Below are positions 1 to 7,905 of a DNA stretch of 64,000 nt, one piece after another. This DNA is from Marinobacterium rhizophilum DSM 18822 (lineage in GTDB: Bacteria > Pseudomonadota > Gammaproteobacteria > Pseudomonadales > Balneatricaceae), in contig NZ_KB899099.1 in the NCBI RefSeq assembly GCF_000378045.1, positions 97,058 to 161,057 on the forward strand, read 5' to 3'. The stretch's first letter is position 1. Each line of letters opens with the position of its first letter. Made by a program: the position numbers and the translations under genes. The notes under the pieces are model-generated. The model worked only from the letters and a program-made list of their open reading frames with translations. It made no database searches and was not told the DNA's origin.

Positions 1-144
1 CGTGAAATGCACCCCGGCACGGTTATTGAGCTTTCCGAAGTCCTCGGCCCCAAGGGGCGGCTGTTCAAACAGATTCATGACGCCTCCATCAACTGGGATG
101 CGAATGATCCGATCCGCCCTTTCCCTTCCTTGTCGGAGATCTGA
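1..144 (+). CDS. C-terminal end of an unidentified protein (possibly VOC/glyoxalase-like), truncated by window edge
   Basis: Frame 1 is open from the window edge to TGA at 142-144 and encodes 47 residues with normal amino-acid composition, including the stretch PGTVIELSEVLGPKGRLF. The next gene's GTG start lies 4 bases after this stop and its GGAG lies inside this frame, so the two genes look like one operon. A hydrophobic strand ending in IEL(S/L)E is common near the end of vicinal-oxygen-chelate (glyoxalase-fold) proteins, which prompts the tentative assignment; most of the protein is outside the window. The coding call is fairly safe, the family is a guess. Confidence 0.5.
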   Translation, partial: REMHPGTVIELSEVLGPKGRLFKQIHDASINWDANDPIRPFPSLSEI

Positions 145-148
145 AACC

Positions 149-1420
149 GTGCAATTGATAGAAGCCGAGTACCTGATCGAAACCCCGCTCGACCCGCAGA
201 AAATTGCCCAGGTCATCGCCGGTGAGCAAAGCAGTGGTACCTTCGTGCGCCTGGCATCCGAAACGGATGAGCTGCGCGAACGCGCCGCGGCCCGCATTCT
301 TGCAGTCGAGGAACTCGAGCCCGTTGCGAGCCCCAGTCTGCACAGCGCCTTCCTCGAGGCCCGCGGTATTGGTGGCCCGTATCGCAGGGCAAGGGTGCGC
401 ATCGGCTTCCCTGCCGACAATATCGGCGTGAATCTGGCAACGCTGGCCGCAACCGTGTCTGGCAACCTCTATGACCTCGGGGAAGTGACAGGACTCAAGC
501 TGCTGGATATTCAGCTGCCCGCGCCCTACCGTGCCCGCTATTCGCTGCCCCAGGCCGGCATTGCAGGAACCCGCGCCCGACTGAACCTGCAGGGGCGCCC
601 CTTTTTCGGCACGATCATCAAGCCAAACATTGGCATGCAAGTGGATGAGATTGCCGACCTTGTCGAACTGCTTTGCGAATCCGGCGTGGATTTCATCAAG
701 GATGACGAAGTCTGTGCCAACCCAGCCTGTGCTCCGCTGGACAAGCGCATACCCGCCGTCATGGAGCGGGTTCGCCGTTACCGCGACCGTACCGGTCGCG
801 ACGTGATGATGGCGTTCAATATTACCGATGAAACCGACGCCATGCGCCGGCACGCCGACCTGATCGAACAGGAAAGCGGAGCCTGCGCGATGGTCAGCAT
901 GAACTGGGTCGGATTATCGGCCATGCAGACCTTGCGGGGATCAACCCCACTGATTCTGCATGGGCACCGCAATGGCTATGGTGGCTGGGCCCGCCACCCG
1001 GCACTGGGTATCGCCTTTCCTGCCTACCAGGCACTTTATCGACTGACTGGCCTGGATCACATGCACGTCCATGGCATGGGTGGAAAGTTTTCCGACAGCG
1101 ATGCCGAGGTGACCGAAGCGGCACGCCTTTGTGCCCGGCCACTGTCACCGGATGGCCCGGCGAATGACTGTGTATTGCCGGTGTTTTCCTCCGGTCAGTG
1201 GGCCGGGACCCTGCCGGCCACTGTCAACGCGGTGGGCTCGTCGGATTTCATGTTTTTGGCCGGCGGCGGCATTCTGGCACACCCGGGCGGCCCGCAGGCC
1301 GGGGTCCGCAGCCTGCAGCAGGCCTGGGACGCCGTGGTTGCCGGCGAGGCTCTGGAAAAACATGCAACCCGCCATGCCGAACTCGCGGGCGCACTGTCAT
1401 TCTATGAAGGCAAGGCCTAG
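149..1420 (+). CDS. oiaX: RuBisCO-like protein (likely 3-oxo-isoapionate-4-phosphate decarboxylase, OiaX type)
   Basis: 423-residue RuBisCO-superfamily protein of the non-carboxylating RLP class. The carbamylated-lysine/metal motif is intact as FIKDDE (Lys at about residue 184, Asp 186, Glu 187), a loop-6-like segment reads GMGGKFSDSD, and the phosphate-binding GGG near the C terminus is followed by HPGG. The catalytic KPK motif of true RuBisCO reads IIKPNIG, so the second lysine is Asn, as in many RLPs; CO2 fixation is therefore unlikely. GTG at 149 is chosen because GGAG lies about 10 bases upstream and residues before it do not resemble the family. The following DUF1537 kinase gene, 11 bases away, matches the OiaK-OiaX pairing known from D-apiose/apionate catabolism, where the RLP decarboxylates a phosphorylated oxo-isoapionate. 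Exact substrate is inferred; other RLP roles (methionine salvage, tetronate pathways) are not excluded. Confidence 0.75.
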   Translation: MQLIEAEYLIETPLDPQKIAQVIAGEQSSGTFVRLASETDELRERAAARILAVEELEPVASPSLHSAFLEARGIGGPYRRARVRIGFPADNIGVNLATLAATVSGNLYDLGEVTGLKLLDIQLPAPYRARYSLPQAGIAGTRARLNLQGRPFFGTIIKPNIGMQVDEIADLVELLCESGVDFIKDDEVCANPACAPLDKRIPAVMERVRRYRDRTGRDVMMAFNITDETDAMRRHADLIEQESGACAMVSMNWVGLSAMQTLRGSTPLILHGHRNGYGGWARHPALGIAFPAYQALYRLTGLDHMHVHGMGGKFSDSDAEVTEAARLCARPLSPDGPANDCVLPVFSSGQWAGTLPATVNAVGSSDFMFLAGGGILAHPGGPQAGVRSLQQAWDAVVAGEALEKHATRHAELAGALSFYEGKA

Positions 1421-1431
1421 GAATTTCACCA

Positions 1432-2724
1432 ATGCCAGACTTCGTTTTTTGTGCGGATGATTTTACCGGTGCATCCGACACTCTCGCCACGCTGACCCGC
1501 AACGGCCTGACGTCAAGACTCTACCTGCGCTCGGAAGACCTCGCTGCCAATCCCGACATCCAGACGCTCGATGCCGTCGGTATCGCGAGTTCGCTGCGAT
1601 CGATGTCACAGCAAGCCGCGGTAGGCGAGATGAACCACATGGGAGCGAACCTGGCCCGAATTGGCGGCCGGTTTCATCACCTAAAAGTCTGTTCAACATT
1701 CGATAGCTCACCGGATATCGGCAATCTATGCGCGACAGCCGATGCCTATTCGCAGCAAATCGAAGCAGACTGGACCGCGGTTATCGGCGGCCAGCCCTCC
1801 CTGGGGCGCTACTGCATATTCGGACATTTGTTTGCCGCGGACAGCAACGGCGTGATTCACCGTATCGACCGCCACCCAGTCATGCGGACCCATCCGATCA
1901 CGCCAATGCAGGAGTCCGACCTGCGCCTGCATTTTCGGCAACAGGGCTGGTTAGAAACGGGGCTGGTCGACATTACCTCCTACAGACGCGGCGCCACGGA
2001 ATTGGCGGCAGAACTCCGTTGTCGAATCGCAGACGGCGAAACCCGCACCCTGTTTGACGTGAGTGCGGACGAGGACCTCCAGGTCATAGGCCTGGCACTA
2101 CAGACACTTAGCGATACCTGTCGCATCTTGAGTGTTGGATCCAGCAGCGTGGCGCAAGCATTGTCTCCGCTCTGCCCGGGGACAATCGACCCGCAAAGGC
2201 ACGGGCCACACGACAGCCTTATAAAGGGCCCCGTTCTCGCATTTGCAGGCAGCCGGTCGACGCTAACCTCACAACAGGTTGAGGCCGCATTGGACTATGT
2301 AAAGCTAGAGCTTGAGCCTTCGGACCTGATCCACGCCCCAGAGCGTGACCGCATTATTCGACAAGGGGCTGACATTCTGGCAATGGGCAGCAACCTGCTG
2401 CTCTATCTCTCTGCCAATACCGGACACCTGTTAAGTGGTCGCGAGTTGGCACTGGCGACCGGCACGCTGCTGGATGCCATAGTGAGCCAATCTGCCATCG
2501 GTTTGCTGGCCATTGCTGGCGGCGACACATCGAGTATTGCCGTTCAGACAATGGACATTGACTGCCTGTCCTTTATCGGGGATTTCGAGCGCGGAGTCCC
2601 CCTGATTCGGGCCCACAGTTACATACCTAACTTGAACGAACTCCCCATGATCCTCAAAGGCGGACAGATGGGTACTGTCGACATATTCAATCGGATTGCG
2701 GCCCTCGCGGGCGAGCCCCGATAA
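1432..2724 (+). CDS. oiaK: DUF1537 / four-carbon acid sugar kinase family protein (likely 3-oxo-isoapionate kinase, OiaK type)
   Basis: 430 residues. The N-terminal substrate domain begins with the family signature ADDFTGASDT (residues 8-17) and the C-terminal nucleotide-binding domain carries AGGDTSSIAVQ. The family phosphorylates four-carbon sugar acids (OtnK, DtnK) or oxo-isoapionate (OiaK). The ATG follows the RLP stop by 11 bases, with an AGGA overlapping that stop codon, so co-translation is likely. Kinase then RLP-decarboxylase would convert 3-oxo-isoapionate to L-erythrulose 1-phosphate. The identity of the sugar rests on the RLP neighbour, not on residues I can read. Confidence 0.75.
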   Translation: MPDFVFCADDFTGASDTLATLTRNGLTSRLYLRSEDLAANPDIQTLDAVGIASSLRSMSQQAAVGEMNHMGANLARIGGRFHHLKVCSTFDSSPDIGNLCATADAYSQQIEADWTAVIGGQPSLGRYCIFGHLFAADSNGVIHRIDRHPVMRTHPITPMQESDLRLHFRQQGWLETGLVDITSYRRGATELAAELRCRIADGETRTLFDVSADEDLQVIGLALQTLSDTCRILSVGSSSVAQALSPLCPGTIDPQRHGPHDSLIKGPVLAFAGSRSTLTSQQVEAALDYVKLELEPSDLIHAPERDRIIRQGADILAMGSNLLLYLSANTGHLLSGRELALATGTLLDAIVSQSAIGLLAIAGGDTSSIAVQTMDIDCLSFIGDFERGVPLIRAHSYIPNLNELPMILKGGQMGTVDIFNRIAALAGEPR

Positions 2725-2896
2725 CCGCACCGGTAGTGCGCAGCGGGTCACCCATCTGGTGGGCAACAGGCCGCCGCACCCCGCCCCCGTGGTATGCCGA
2801 ATGGCATGCGGTATTTTCGGCGCCAACATTCCGGCGTAATCCGCGGCCTGGTCGCGCTAGCCTGGTACGGCACCATGTGGGCGCTACGCAGGCAAC

Positions 2897-2924
2897 AAAA
2901 AAGGCTCCCTCGGGAGCCTTTTTT
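2897..2924. terminator. Bidirectional intrinsic terminator between oiaK and recA
   Basis: A perfect 7-bp GC stem (GGCTCCC / GGGAGCC, loop TC) is flanked by six A on the left and six T on the right, so it can stop both the rightward oiaK transcript and the leftward recA transcript. It lies 21 bases past the recA stop. The rest of 2725-2945 holds only a small ATGCC/GGCAT hairpin near 2793-2806; no recX gene is seen there. Confidence 0.9.
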
Positions 2925-2945
2925 CAGATATTCAGTCGAACCGCG

Positions 2946-3992
2946 TCAGAACTGCAGTTCTTCGGTTTCACTGGCCTTGTCGTCAGCGGCTTCCCTGGGC
3001 TTGGGCTTGACCAGCAGCTTTTCACGAATGGCGTTTTCTATTTCGGTCGCAATCTCGGGATGCTGCTCAAGGTACTTGGCCGCGTTGGCCTTGCCCTGGC
3101 CGATCTTGTCACCCTTGTAGGCATACCAGGCGCCGGACTTGTCCACCAGCCCCTGCTGCACACCCAGGTCGATCACTTCGCCCATGCGATAGATGCCCTG
3201 ACCGTAAAGAATCTGGAACTCGGCCTGACGGAACGGCGGTGCCACCTTGTTCTTGACGACCTTGACGCGGGTTTCGTTACCGGTGACTTCATCACCCTGT
3301 TTCACCGCACCAATGCGACGAATATCCAGACGCACCGAAGCGTAGAACTTCAACGCGTTACCGCCTGTGGTGGTTTCGGGTGAACCGAACATGACACCGA
3401 TCTTCATGCGGATCTGGTTGATGAAAATCATCAGGCAGTTGGTGTTCTTGATGTTGCCGGTCAGCTTGCGCAGCGCCTGGGACATCAGGCGCGCCTGCAG
3501 ACCCACGTGGGAATCACCCATCTCGCCTTCGATTTCAGCCTTGGGGGTCAGGGCTGCAACGGAGTCGACCACGATCACGTCAACGGCAGCGGAACGCACC
3601 AGCATGTCGGCAATCTCCAGCGCCTGCTCGCCGGTATCCGGCTGAGACACCAGCAGAGCGTCGACATCCACGCCCAGCTTTTCGGCATAGATCGGGTCCA
3701 GCGCATGCTCGGCATCGATAAAGGCACAGGTTTTGCCAGCGCGTTGCGCCTCGGCAATGGCCTGCAGGGTCAGCGTGGTTTTACCCGACGATTCCGGGCC
3801 ATAGATTTCAACGATACGCCCGTAGGGCAGGCCGCCAATGCCCAGCGCGATATCCAGGCCGAGGGAGCCGGTGGACACCGCTGGAATGGCTTCGCGCGGC
3901 TGATCGCCCATGCGCATAACCGCGCCTTTGCCGAATTGCCGTTCAATCTGACCCAGTGCCGCGTCGAGTGCTTTCTTTCTGTTCGCGTCCAT
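2946..3992 (-). CDS. recA: Recombinase A
   Basis: 348-residue RecA, the ATP-dependent strand-exchange protein that also triggers LexA self-cleavage. Starts [13 protein letters not shown]; Walker [10 protein letters not shown] and Walker [11 protein letters not shown] are present, as are the L2-region stretch GGNALKF and an acidic C-terminal tail (TEELQF). The start at 3992 follows an AAGGGG ribosome site; an in-frame upstream extension of 11 codons lacks family similarity. A consensus SOS box lies 51 bases upstream. recX, commonly the next gene in gammaproteobacteria, is absent here. Confidence 0.98.
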   Translation of the reverse strand: MDANRKKALDAALGQIERQFGKGAVMRMGDQPREAIPAVSTGSLGLDIALGIGGLPYGRIVEIYGPESSGKTTLTLQAIAEAQRAGKTCAFIDAEHALDPIYAEKLGVDVDALLVSQPDTGEQALEIADMLVRSAAVDVIVVDSVAALTPKAEIEGEMGDSHVGLQARLMSQALRKLTGNIKNTNCLMIFINQIRMKIGVMFGSPETTTGGNALKFYASVRLDIRRIGAVKQGDEVTGNETRVKVVKNKVAPPFRQAEFQILYGQGIYRMGEVIDLGVQQGLVDKSGAWYAYKGDKIGQGKANAAKYLEQHPEIATEIENAIREKLLVKPKPREAADDKASETEELQF

Positions 3993-4042
3993 TTTCAACC
4001 CCTTGCGCTTAATCGAATACAGCACTCTGGCGCCTGACCGGA

Positions 4043-4062
4043 TACTGTATGTTTGGACAGTA
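4043..4062 (-). promoter_or_regulatory. LexA (SOS) box upstream of recA
   Basis: The plus strand reads TACTGTATGTTTGGACAGTA, a perfect CTGT-N8-ACAG LexA operator with the flanking TA on each side. It is 51 bases upstream of the recA start codon, the normal place for repression of the recA promoter. Confidence 0.93.
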
Positions 4063-4130
4063 TTATTCCAGATCGCTTTCGGAATGCAACCTATTTGAGT
4101 GCTTTTTATACGATAGGCACCGACAACGGA

Positions 4131-4610
4131 CTAGCTTCGCTCCAGCATGCCCAAGAGGCCTTGCAAGGCAATCTCCACCGCCTGACGCCGCACTGCCTCA
4201 CGATCACCTGCCAACAGATGGCACTGCGCCCGGGTCGGCTGACCCTCACAGGCCCAGGCAAACCAGACAGTACCCACGGGCTTGAGCTCGCTGCCACCGC
4301 CAGGTCCTGCAATGCCGCTGACCGATACGGCCAGCTGCACACCGCTCTGGCGTCGCGCGCCTTCGGCCATGGCCCGCACCACCGCCTCGCTTACCGCGCC
4401 TTCCTGCTCGATCAACTCAGAGGACACGCCCAGCATGCGCGCCTTGGCGGCATTGGAATAGGTGACAAAACCGCCATCAAACCAATCTGAGCTGCCGGCC
4501 AGTGCCGTCAGCGCCTGCGCCACCCAGCCGCCGGTACAGGACTCCGCCGTTGCGAGCATCCAGTTGCGCTCCAGCATCCGCTGCGCGATCTTTTCCACCC
4601 ACTGCTGCAT
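4131..4610 (-). CDS. pncC: Nicotinamide-nucleotide amidohydrolase (CinA C-terminal domain)
   Basis: 159 residues covering only the CinA C-terminal/PncC domain, which deamidates nicotinamide mononucleotide to nicotinate mononucleotide in pyridine-nucleotide salvage. Visible motifs are AESCTGG with the catalytic serine, the FVTYSNAAK segment with the Tyr and Lys of the active site, and VSGIAGPGGG. The start at 4610 is preceded by GGAGGG; upstream in-frame codons lack similarity. Located upstream of recA as in Pseudomonas, but with the recA promoter and LexA box in the 138-base gap. Confidence 0.92.
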   Translation of the reverse strand: MQQWVEKIAQRMLERNWMLATAESCTGGWVAQALTALAGSSDWFDGGFVTYSNAAKARMLGVSSELIEQEGAVSEAVVRAMAEGARRQSGVQLAVSVSGIAGPGGGSELKPVGTVWFAWACEGQPTRAQCHLLAGDREAVRRQAVEIALQGLLGMLERS

Positions 4611-4682
4611 ACCACCCTCCCTGAACATTCGTTTTGTCCAACATGCCTGCCTGACACACCGGACGCAACCGGCCAACCGAAT

Positions 4683-5858
4683 TCAGATACAAAGAAAAGG
4701 ACGAATACGCTCCAGGGTCACTCTGCCGATACCGCGCACCTGGATCAGCGCGTCCAGACTGCCGAAAGGACGCTCCAGGATGATGGCCCTTGCCAGACGC
4801 GCCGAGAGAAACTTCACCTTCTCAAGCTCCCGGGCACTGGCGCGATTGATCGACACCAGGCTGACGGCCGAAGACGCTTCGACGGGCTCCTTGGCGGGCG
4901 CTTTGTGGGGAGCATCCACGGGCGCCCCAGCTAAAGGGATCTCAACTGCCTGGCACGCGGGCAAGTGGGGCACCGACTCCAGAGGTGGTAACTGGACCGG
5001 TTCGCACGACTTCGGCTCAGCTTCGATCGGCGCTTCCGCGAGCGGCGCCTGTTCAGGCTCAGCTTCCAGCTCGCACGGACCCTCCTCCACAGGATCAGCC
5101 GGTATCGGAGTCTCGCCAACAGACCTGGGCAGGACACGGTAGTCGCGGGTCAGGCGCCCGGCTTCACTCCACTCGCGCAACATCAGCACCAGGTATGCAT
5201 CGCCAGCCGGTACCGCCATCAAGTCCAGGTTGAAACGGTTTTGCAGCCACTCGAAGCCGCCACACAGCGTACCCAGCTGCGTGGTGGTGGCCAGCAGGGT
5301 GCCGCTGAATGCGCCCCCCCGGTAGGGCTCGTGCAACGCCCAGAGTTCCAGCGTCAGCGAGCCGGACAGGTTGCTGGCGGCACGCGGATTGAGAATGCGC
5401 TCAACCCTCAAGTCCACATGAGCCGAAGCCAGTTCGCACTCAACCTCGCCCAGCAGCATTGGCTGGGTGAACGCCTGGCGGTTATCGAAATTGACGTAAT
5501 CATGCAGCTGTACCGCACCACTGCCGTCCACGGCCACAAGCGTCAGGACGATGGCATAATCTTCCTGCCCGGCTGGCGGCAGGGCCAGCGTGCTTTGCTC
5601 GGCGACAGAAACAGTCGTGTCCTGAATATCGATTGGACATTCAGCGACCTTGATTCCCTGCAACGTACCGCCATCAAAGCGTGAGTGGCAGGCCCAAAGC
5701 TGCAGCAGACAACGCTGCTGGCCCAACGATTGCGGGTCGAGAATGGTCACATCGGCGCCAAGCCGTGCGCGGTCACCCTCGATACGGTAATGGAAATCAC
5801 CGCTTAACCGGGCAACAGGATACCGAGTGTGTCTGGATGGGTCGTCTTGGTTAATCAT
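4683..5858 (-). CDS. Uncharacterised protein with two beta-rich repeats and a C-terminal helix-hairpin-helix domain
   Basis: 391 residues, no signal peptide or membrane segment. Two related segments are visible: one around residues 18-75 (core LQLWACHSRFDGGTLQG) and one around 145-215 (core LELWALHEPYRGGAFSG), suggesting duplication of a beta-sandwich module. A Pro/Glu/Ala-rich linker follows (about 240-330). The last 60 residues (SINRASARELEKVKFLSARLA ... IQVRGIGRVTLERI) are a ComEA-type pair of helix-hairpin-helix motifs, usually non-specific DNA-binding. The stop is 72 bases upstream of the pncC start. I do not recognise a named family; binding to DNA is an inference from the HhH part only. 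Confidence 0.75.
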   Translation of the reverse strand: MINQDDPSRHTRYPVARLSGDFHYRIEGDRARLGADVTILDPQSLGQQRCLLQLWACHSRFDGGTLQGIKVAECPIDIQDTTVSVAEQSTLALPPAGQEDYAIVLTLVAVDGSGAVQLHDYVNFDNRQAFTQPMLLGEVECELASAHVDLRVERILNPRAASNLSGSLTLELWALHEPYRGGAFSGTLLATTTQLGTLCGGFEWLQNRFNLDLMAVPAGDAYLVLMLREWSEAGRLTRDYRVLPRSVGETPIPADPVEEGPCELEAEPEQAPLAEAPIEAEPKSCEPVQLPPLESVPHLPACQAVEIPLAGAPVDAPHKAPAKEPVEASSAVSLVSINRASARELEKVKFLSARLARAIILERPFGSLDALIQVRGIGRVTLERIRPFLCI

Positions 5859-6340
5859 GTATGTCTACTCTGCTCACGTTGGCGTGCAAAACGCGCAGCA
5901 TTATAAGGCCATAATCCGGTAAGAAAATGACAGACCACAGCTTGCAGGTAAAAAATTAAAGATCGACGCAGATAACCGCCCGTTAGCGCCTAACTCAAAA
6001 CATTTACGCACCATCAAGGTGCGTTTTCATATCGACGGGCCTGTCGATATGCAATCCTGTACTGCCGCGATATAAATGGACCCCCGCTTTCGGCCACCTG
6101 ATCGAGCACGCCTTCGCAATCAGTCCTTCAACGGCGATGGACGATGGTTATCGCAACTGTTTCGCGCCTCAACGCGATCCATCGCCTTGAAACCCGGCAA
6201 CTTCAACCACCGATCGGTCGCTCGCGCTTTGCTGTTGTTACAGCAAGGTATTGATCAACCCCGACACTGGGCATTACCGATGCCTCAAAACGCATGATCA
6301 GTACGAATCAGCGCCCACCGGGGCCTGTTGCTTCGTTTTG
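5859..6340. other. Non-coding stretch at the distal end of the exopolysaccharide locus
   Basis: No ORF here has convincing codon content or a ribosome site. It carries the promoter side of the HhH gene and two adjacent inverted repeats at 6006-6051, listed separately. Short frames at 6076-6297 (plus) look random. Confidence 0.55.
6006..6051. terminator. Two adjacent hairpins, probable transcription terminator region
   Basis: Hairpin 1 is ACGCACC-ATCAA-GGTGCGT (6006-6024) followed on the plus strand by TTT. Hairpin 2 is a perfect 9-bp repeat CATATCGAC / GTCGATATG (6028-6051, loop GGGCCT). They lie about 290 bases past the last leftward exopolysaccharide gene and could end that transcript, though neither has a long T-run on the minus strand. 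Confidence 0.45.
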
Positions 6341-7120
6341 TCAGTACCGGGCCAGCCCCCTGGAGCCGGTCACAACGCCTCGCACTGCAGCATACCGCCC
6401 TGGGCCCTGGAGTAACGCGCCTGAGTCCCTGTCCCAGAACTCGACATTTCGCCCCGTAAAACGGGCACCGCTACCGGACGCTTTGCGGTAAAGCAGCATC
6501 TGATCCTCGCCGTCATTGAGCATCAGTGAAGGCAGCCGGGTATTGTTGTCGAAGTACGCTGCAAGGCGACGTCCGTCGTCACAGGTATAAGTCACGGCGG
6601 CGGGCACCAGCACATCGCCGGTCTTGACCTCCAGTTCTGTGATGCGCTGGTCATACTCGGTACACACACACTCAGGTAGCGCCTGCGCTTTCCAGCAATC
6701 GCCCCTGCCCTTGATCCATCCGCGCTGCATCGCTTGCAGAGAGGGAACCTCACTCGGCTCAAACTGGTTCAGAGCCTTGCGATAGAGCTCATCCATTCTT
6801 AGATCTAGCCGCGCCAGCGCGCTATCGGAACAGACCAGCGCCTGCACGCTGCCACGCGCCCGAGCGCAGTCAAAGCTCGACTGAACGCGCTCTGCGTCCA
6901 GCGGCAAAAACTCCAGAATTGAGCCGTCGGCGAAGGTCGCGAGATAAATTCGCCCGTCACGCATTACAACAGAGCGAACATGGGAAAGGTCACGCAGAAA
7001 GCGGTGATCGATCGAGCCCTCACCACAAAACATGCGCGTCGCTGCAACAGGGCCCAGTTCCAGGCCGGACGCTGGACTGTATGTCCAGCTGCCGTTGCCC
7101 GCATTACAGTCTGCCTGCAC
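6341..7120 (-). CDS. META / LprI / MliC multidomain protein, apparently N-terminally truncated
   Basis: 259 codons from GTG at 7120. Three domains are readable in order: a META (HslJ-like) domain at about 1-75 (ADCNAGNGSWTYSP, AATRMFC); an LprI-like segment at about 80-145 (SFDCARARGSVQALVCSDSALARLD); and a MliC-type lysozyme-inhibitor domain at about 165-250 (VTYTCDDGRRLAAYFDNN, LMLNDGEDQMLLYRKASGSGARF). Such proteins are normally secreted lipoproteins, but here there is no signal peptide and the first META strand is missing: an in-frame TAG sits at 7136-7138 and no Shine-Dalgarno is seen before the GTG. A remnant resembling the lost META strand (LAIQGLD) occurs just upstream in another frame. 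Probably a decayed or 5'-deleted gene following vpsP. Confidence 0.6.
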   Translation of the reverse strand: MQADCNAGNGSWTYSPASGLELGPVAATRMFCGEGSIDHRFLRDLSHVRSVVMRDGRIYLATFADGSILEFLPLDAERVQSSFDCARARGSVQALVCSDSALARLDLRMDELYRKALNQFEPSEVPSLQAMQRGWIKGRGDCWKAQALPECVCTEYDQRITELEVKTGDVLVPAAVTYTCDDGRRLAAYFDNNTRLPSLMLNDGEDQMLLYRKASGSGARFTGRNVEFWDRDSGALLQGPGRYAAVRGVVTGSRGLARY

Positions 7121-7128
7121 AACCGTGG

Positions 7129-7905
7129 CTAGCTGCTATGCAGTACGCCGGTCCAGACCCTGGATGGCCAGGGTGGACCTTCAGCGGCAGAGGCCGGCAC
7201 GCAAACGCCGCGGCTGAATTTCAACTCGTCAGGCAGAGCGCCGCAGAGCAGCGGGGTCTGCCCGATACGATCGGCCAGATTGAACAGCGACCGGGTCTGG
7301 GCCTGGCTGTATTCGACGGTACGCCGTGCCGATTCCAGAATCTGCCGGCGCTGTTCAGGCTCAAGCTGCGGCCAGGCGATGAGCCCTACTTTGGCAAGTC
7401 CGCGATTGATCGTCATGCGCCAGGGGCCGTTCTCGAAGCCGCGCGCCAGGGCCCGGTCGAATTCTTCGTCGAACTCCAGCAGGTGCAGCTTGACGAAGGC
7501 CAGCTGCACCCAGGTGTCGGGCCAGTCCGGACGGGCCGCGATGGCGAGCCGGTAAGCATCCCGCGCCTGCAGCCGGGAAGGCTCAGCCTCTGCATCGCCG
7601 AAATCGAGCTGCTGGTGCTTCCATGCGTAGACCTTGCCGAGCCGCGCGTAGTAGTCCCCGTTGGCGCCGGGATAGAAGGCCACCGCCCGCTGTGCGGCGG
7701 CCTCGGCAATATCCCAGGCCTGCAGCGAAGGCAGCACGCCCTGCCGCTCCCAGTCCTCGACAAAGCGCTCCGCCTGGTGGGCGGCAACACCCGCAATCAG
7801 CAGCCGCAGGCCGACGACGGCCAGTGCCAAGCTGCAGCACAGCAAGATGCCAAGCCCGAGCTGGCGCAGGCGTGGCGGTATTTGTCGGTTTGTAGCAGTG
7901 TTCAT
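7129..7905 (-). CDS. VpsP-like exopolysaccharide biosynthesis protein
   Basis: 258 residues with one N-terminal transmembrane helix (about 15-40) and a helical, TPR-like periplasmic part (AQRAVAFYPGANGDYYARLGKVYAW; RDAYRLAIAARPDWPDTWVQLA). Sequence and position after an exporter, tyrosine kinase and phosphatase match the VpsP family of Vibrio-type vps-II loci, whose biochemical function is not known. The ATG overlaps the stop of the upstream phosphatase gene by 4 bases, so they are translationally coupled. The end (HSS) lies 8 bases before the start of the truncated META/LprI/MliC gene. Confidence 0.75.
   Translation of the reverse strand: MNTATNRQIPPRLRQLGLGILLCCSLALAVVGLRLLIAGVAAHQAERFVEDWERQGVLPSLQAWDIAEAAAQRAVAFYPGANGDYYARLGKVYAWKHQQLDFGDAEAEPSRLQARDAYRLAIAARPDWPDTWVQLAFVKLHLLEFDEEFDRALARGFENGPWRMTINRGLAKVGLIAWPQLEPEQRRQILESARRTVEYSQAQTRSLFNLADRIGQTPLLCGALPDELKFSRGVCVPASAAEGPPWPSRVWTGVLHSS

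Noticed and set aside
1..148. N-terminal extension of the RuBisCO-like protein back to position 2
   Set aside because: Frame 1 over the same bases is the end of another protein, and a Shine-Dalgarno supports GTG at 149.
2736..3383. 215-codon plus-strand frame over the recA end
   Set aside because: Runs through the terminator hairpin and antisense to recA.
6076..6491. Two short plus-strand frames after the exopolysaccharide export genes
   Set aside because: No Shine-Dalgarno, arginine/proline-rich random-looking products, the second partly antisense to the MliC domain.
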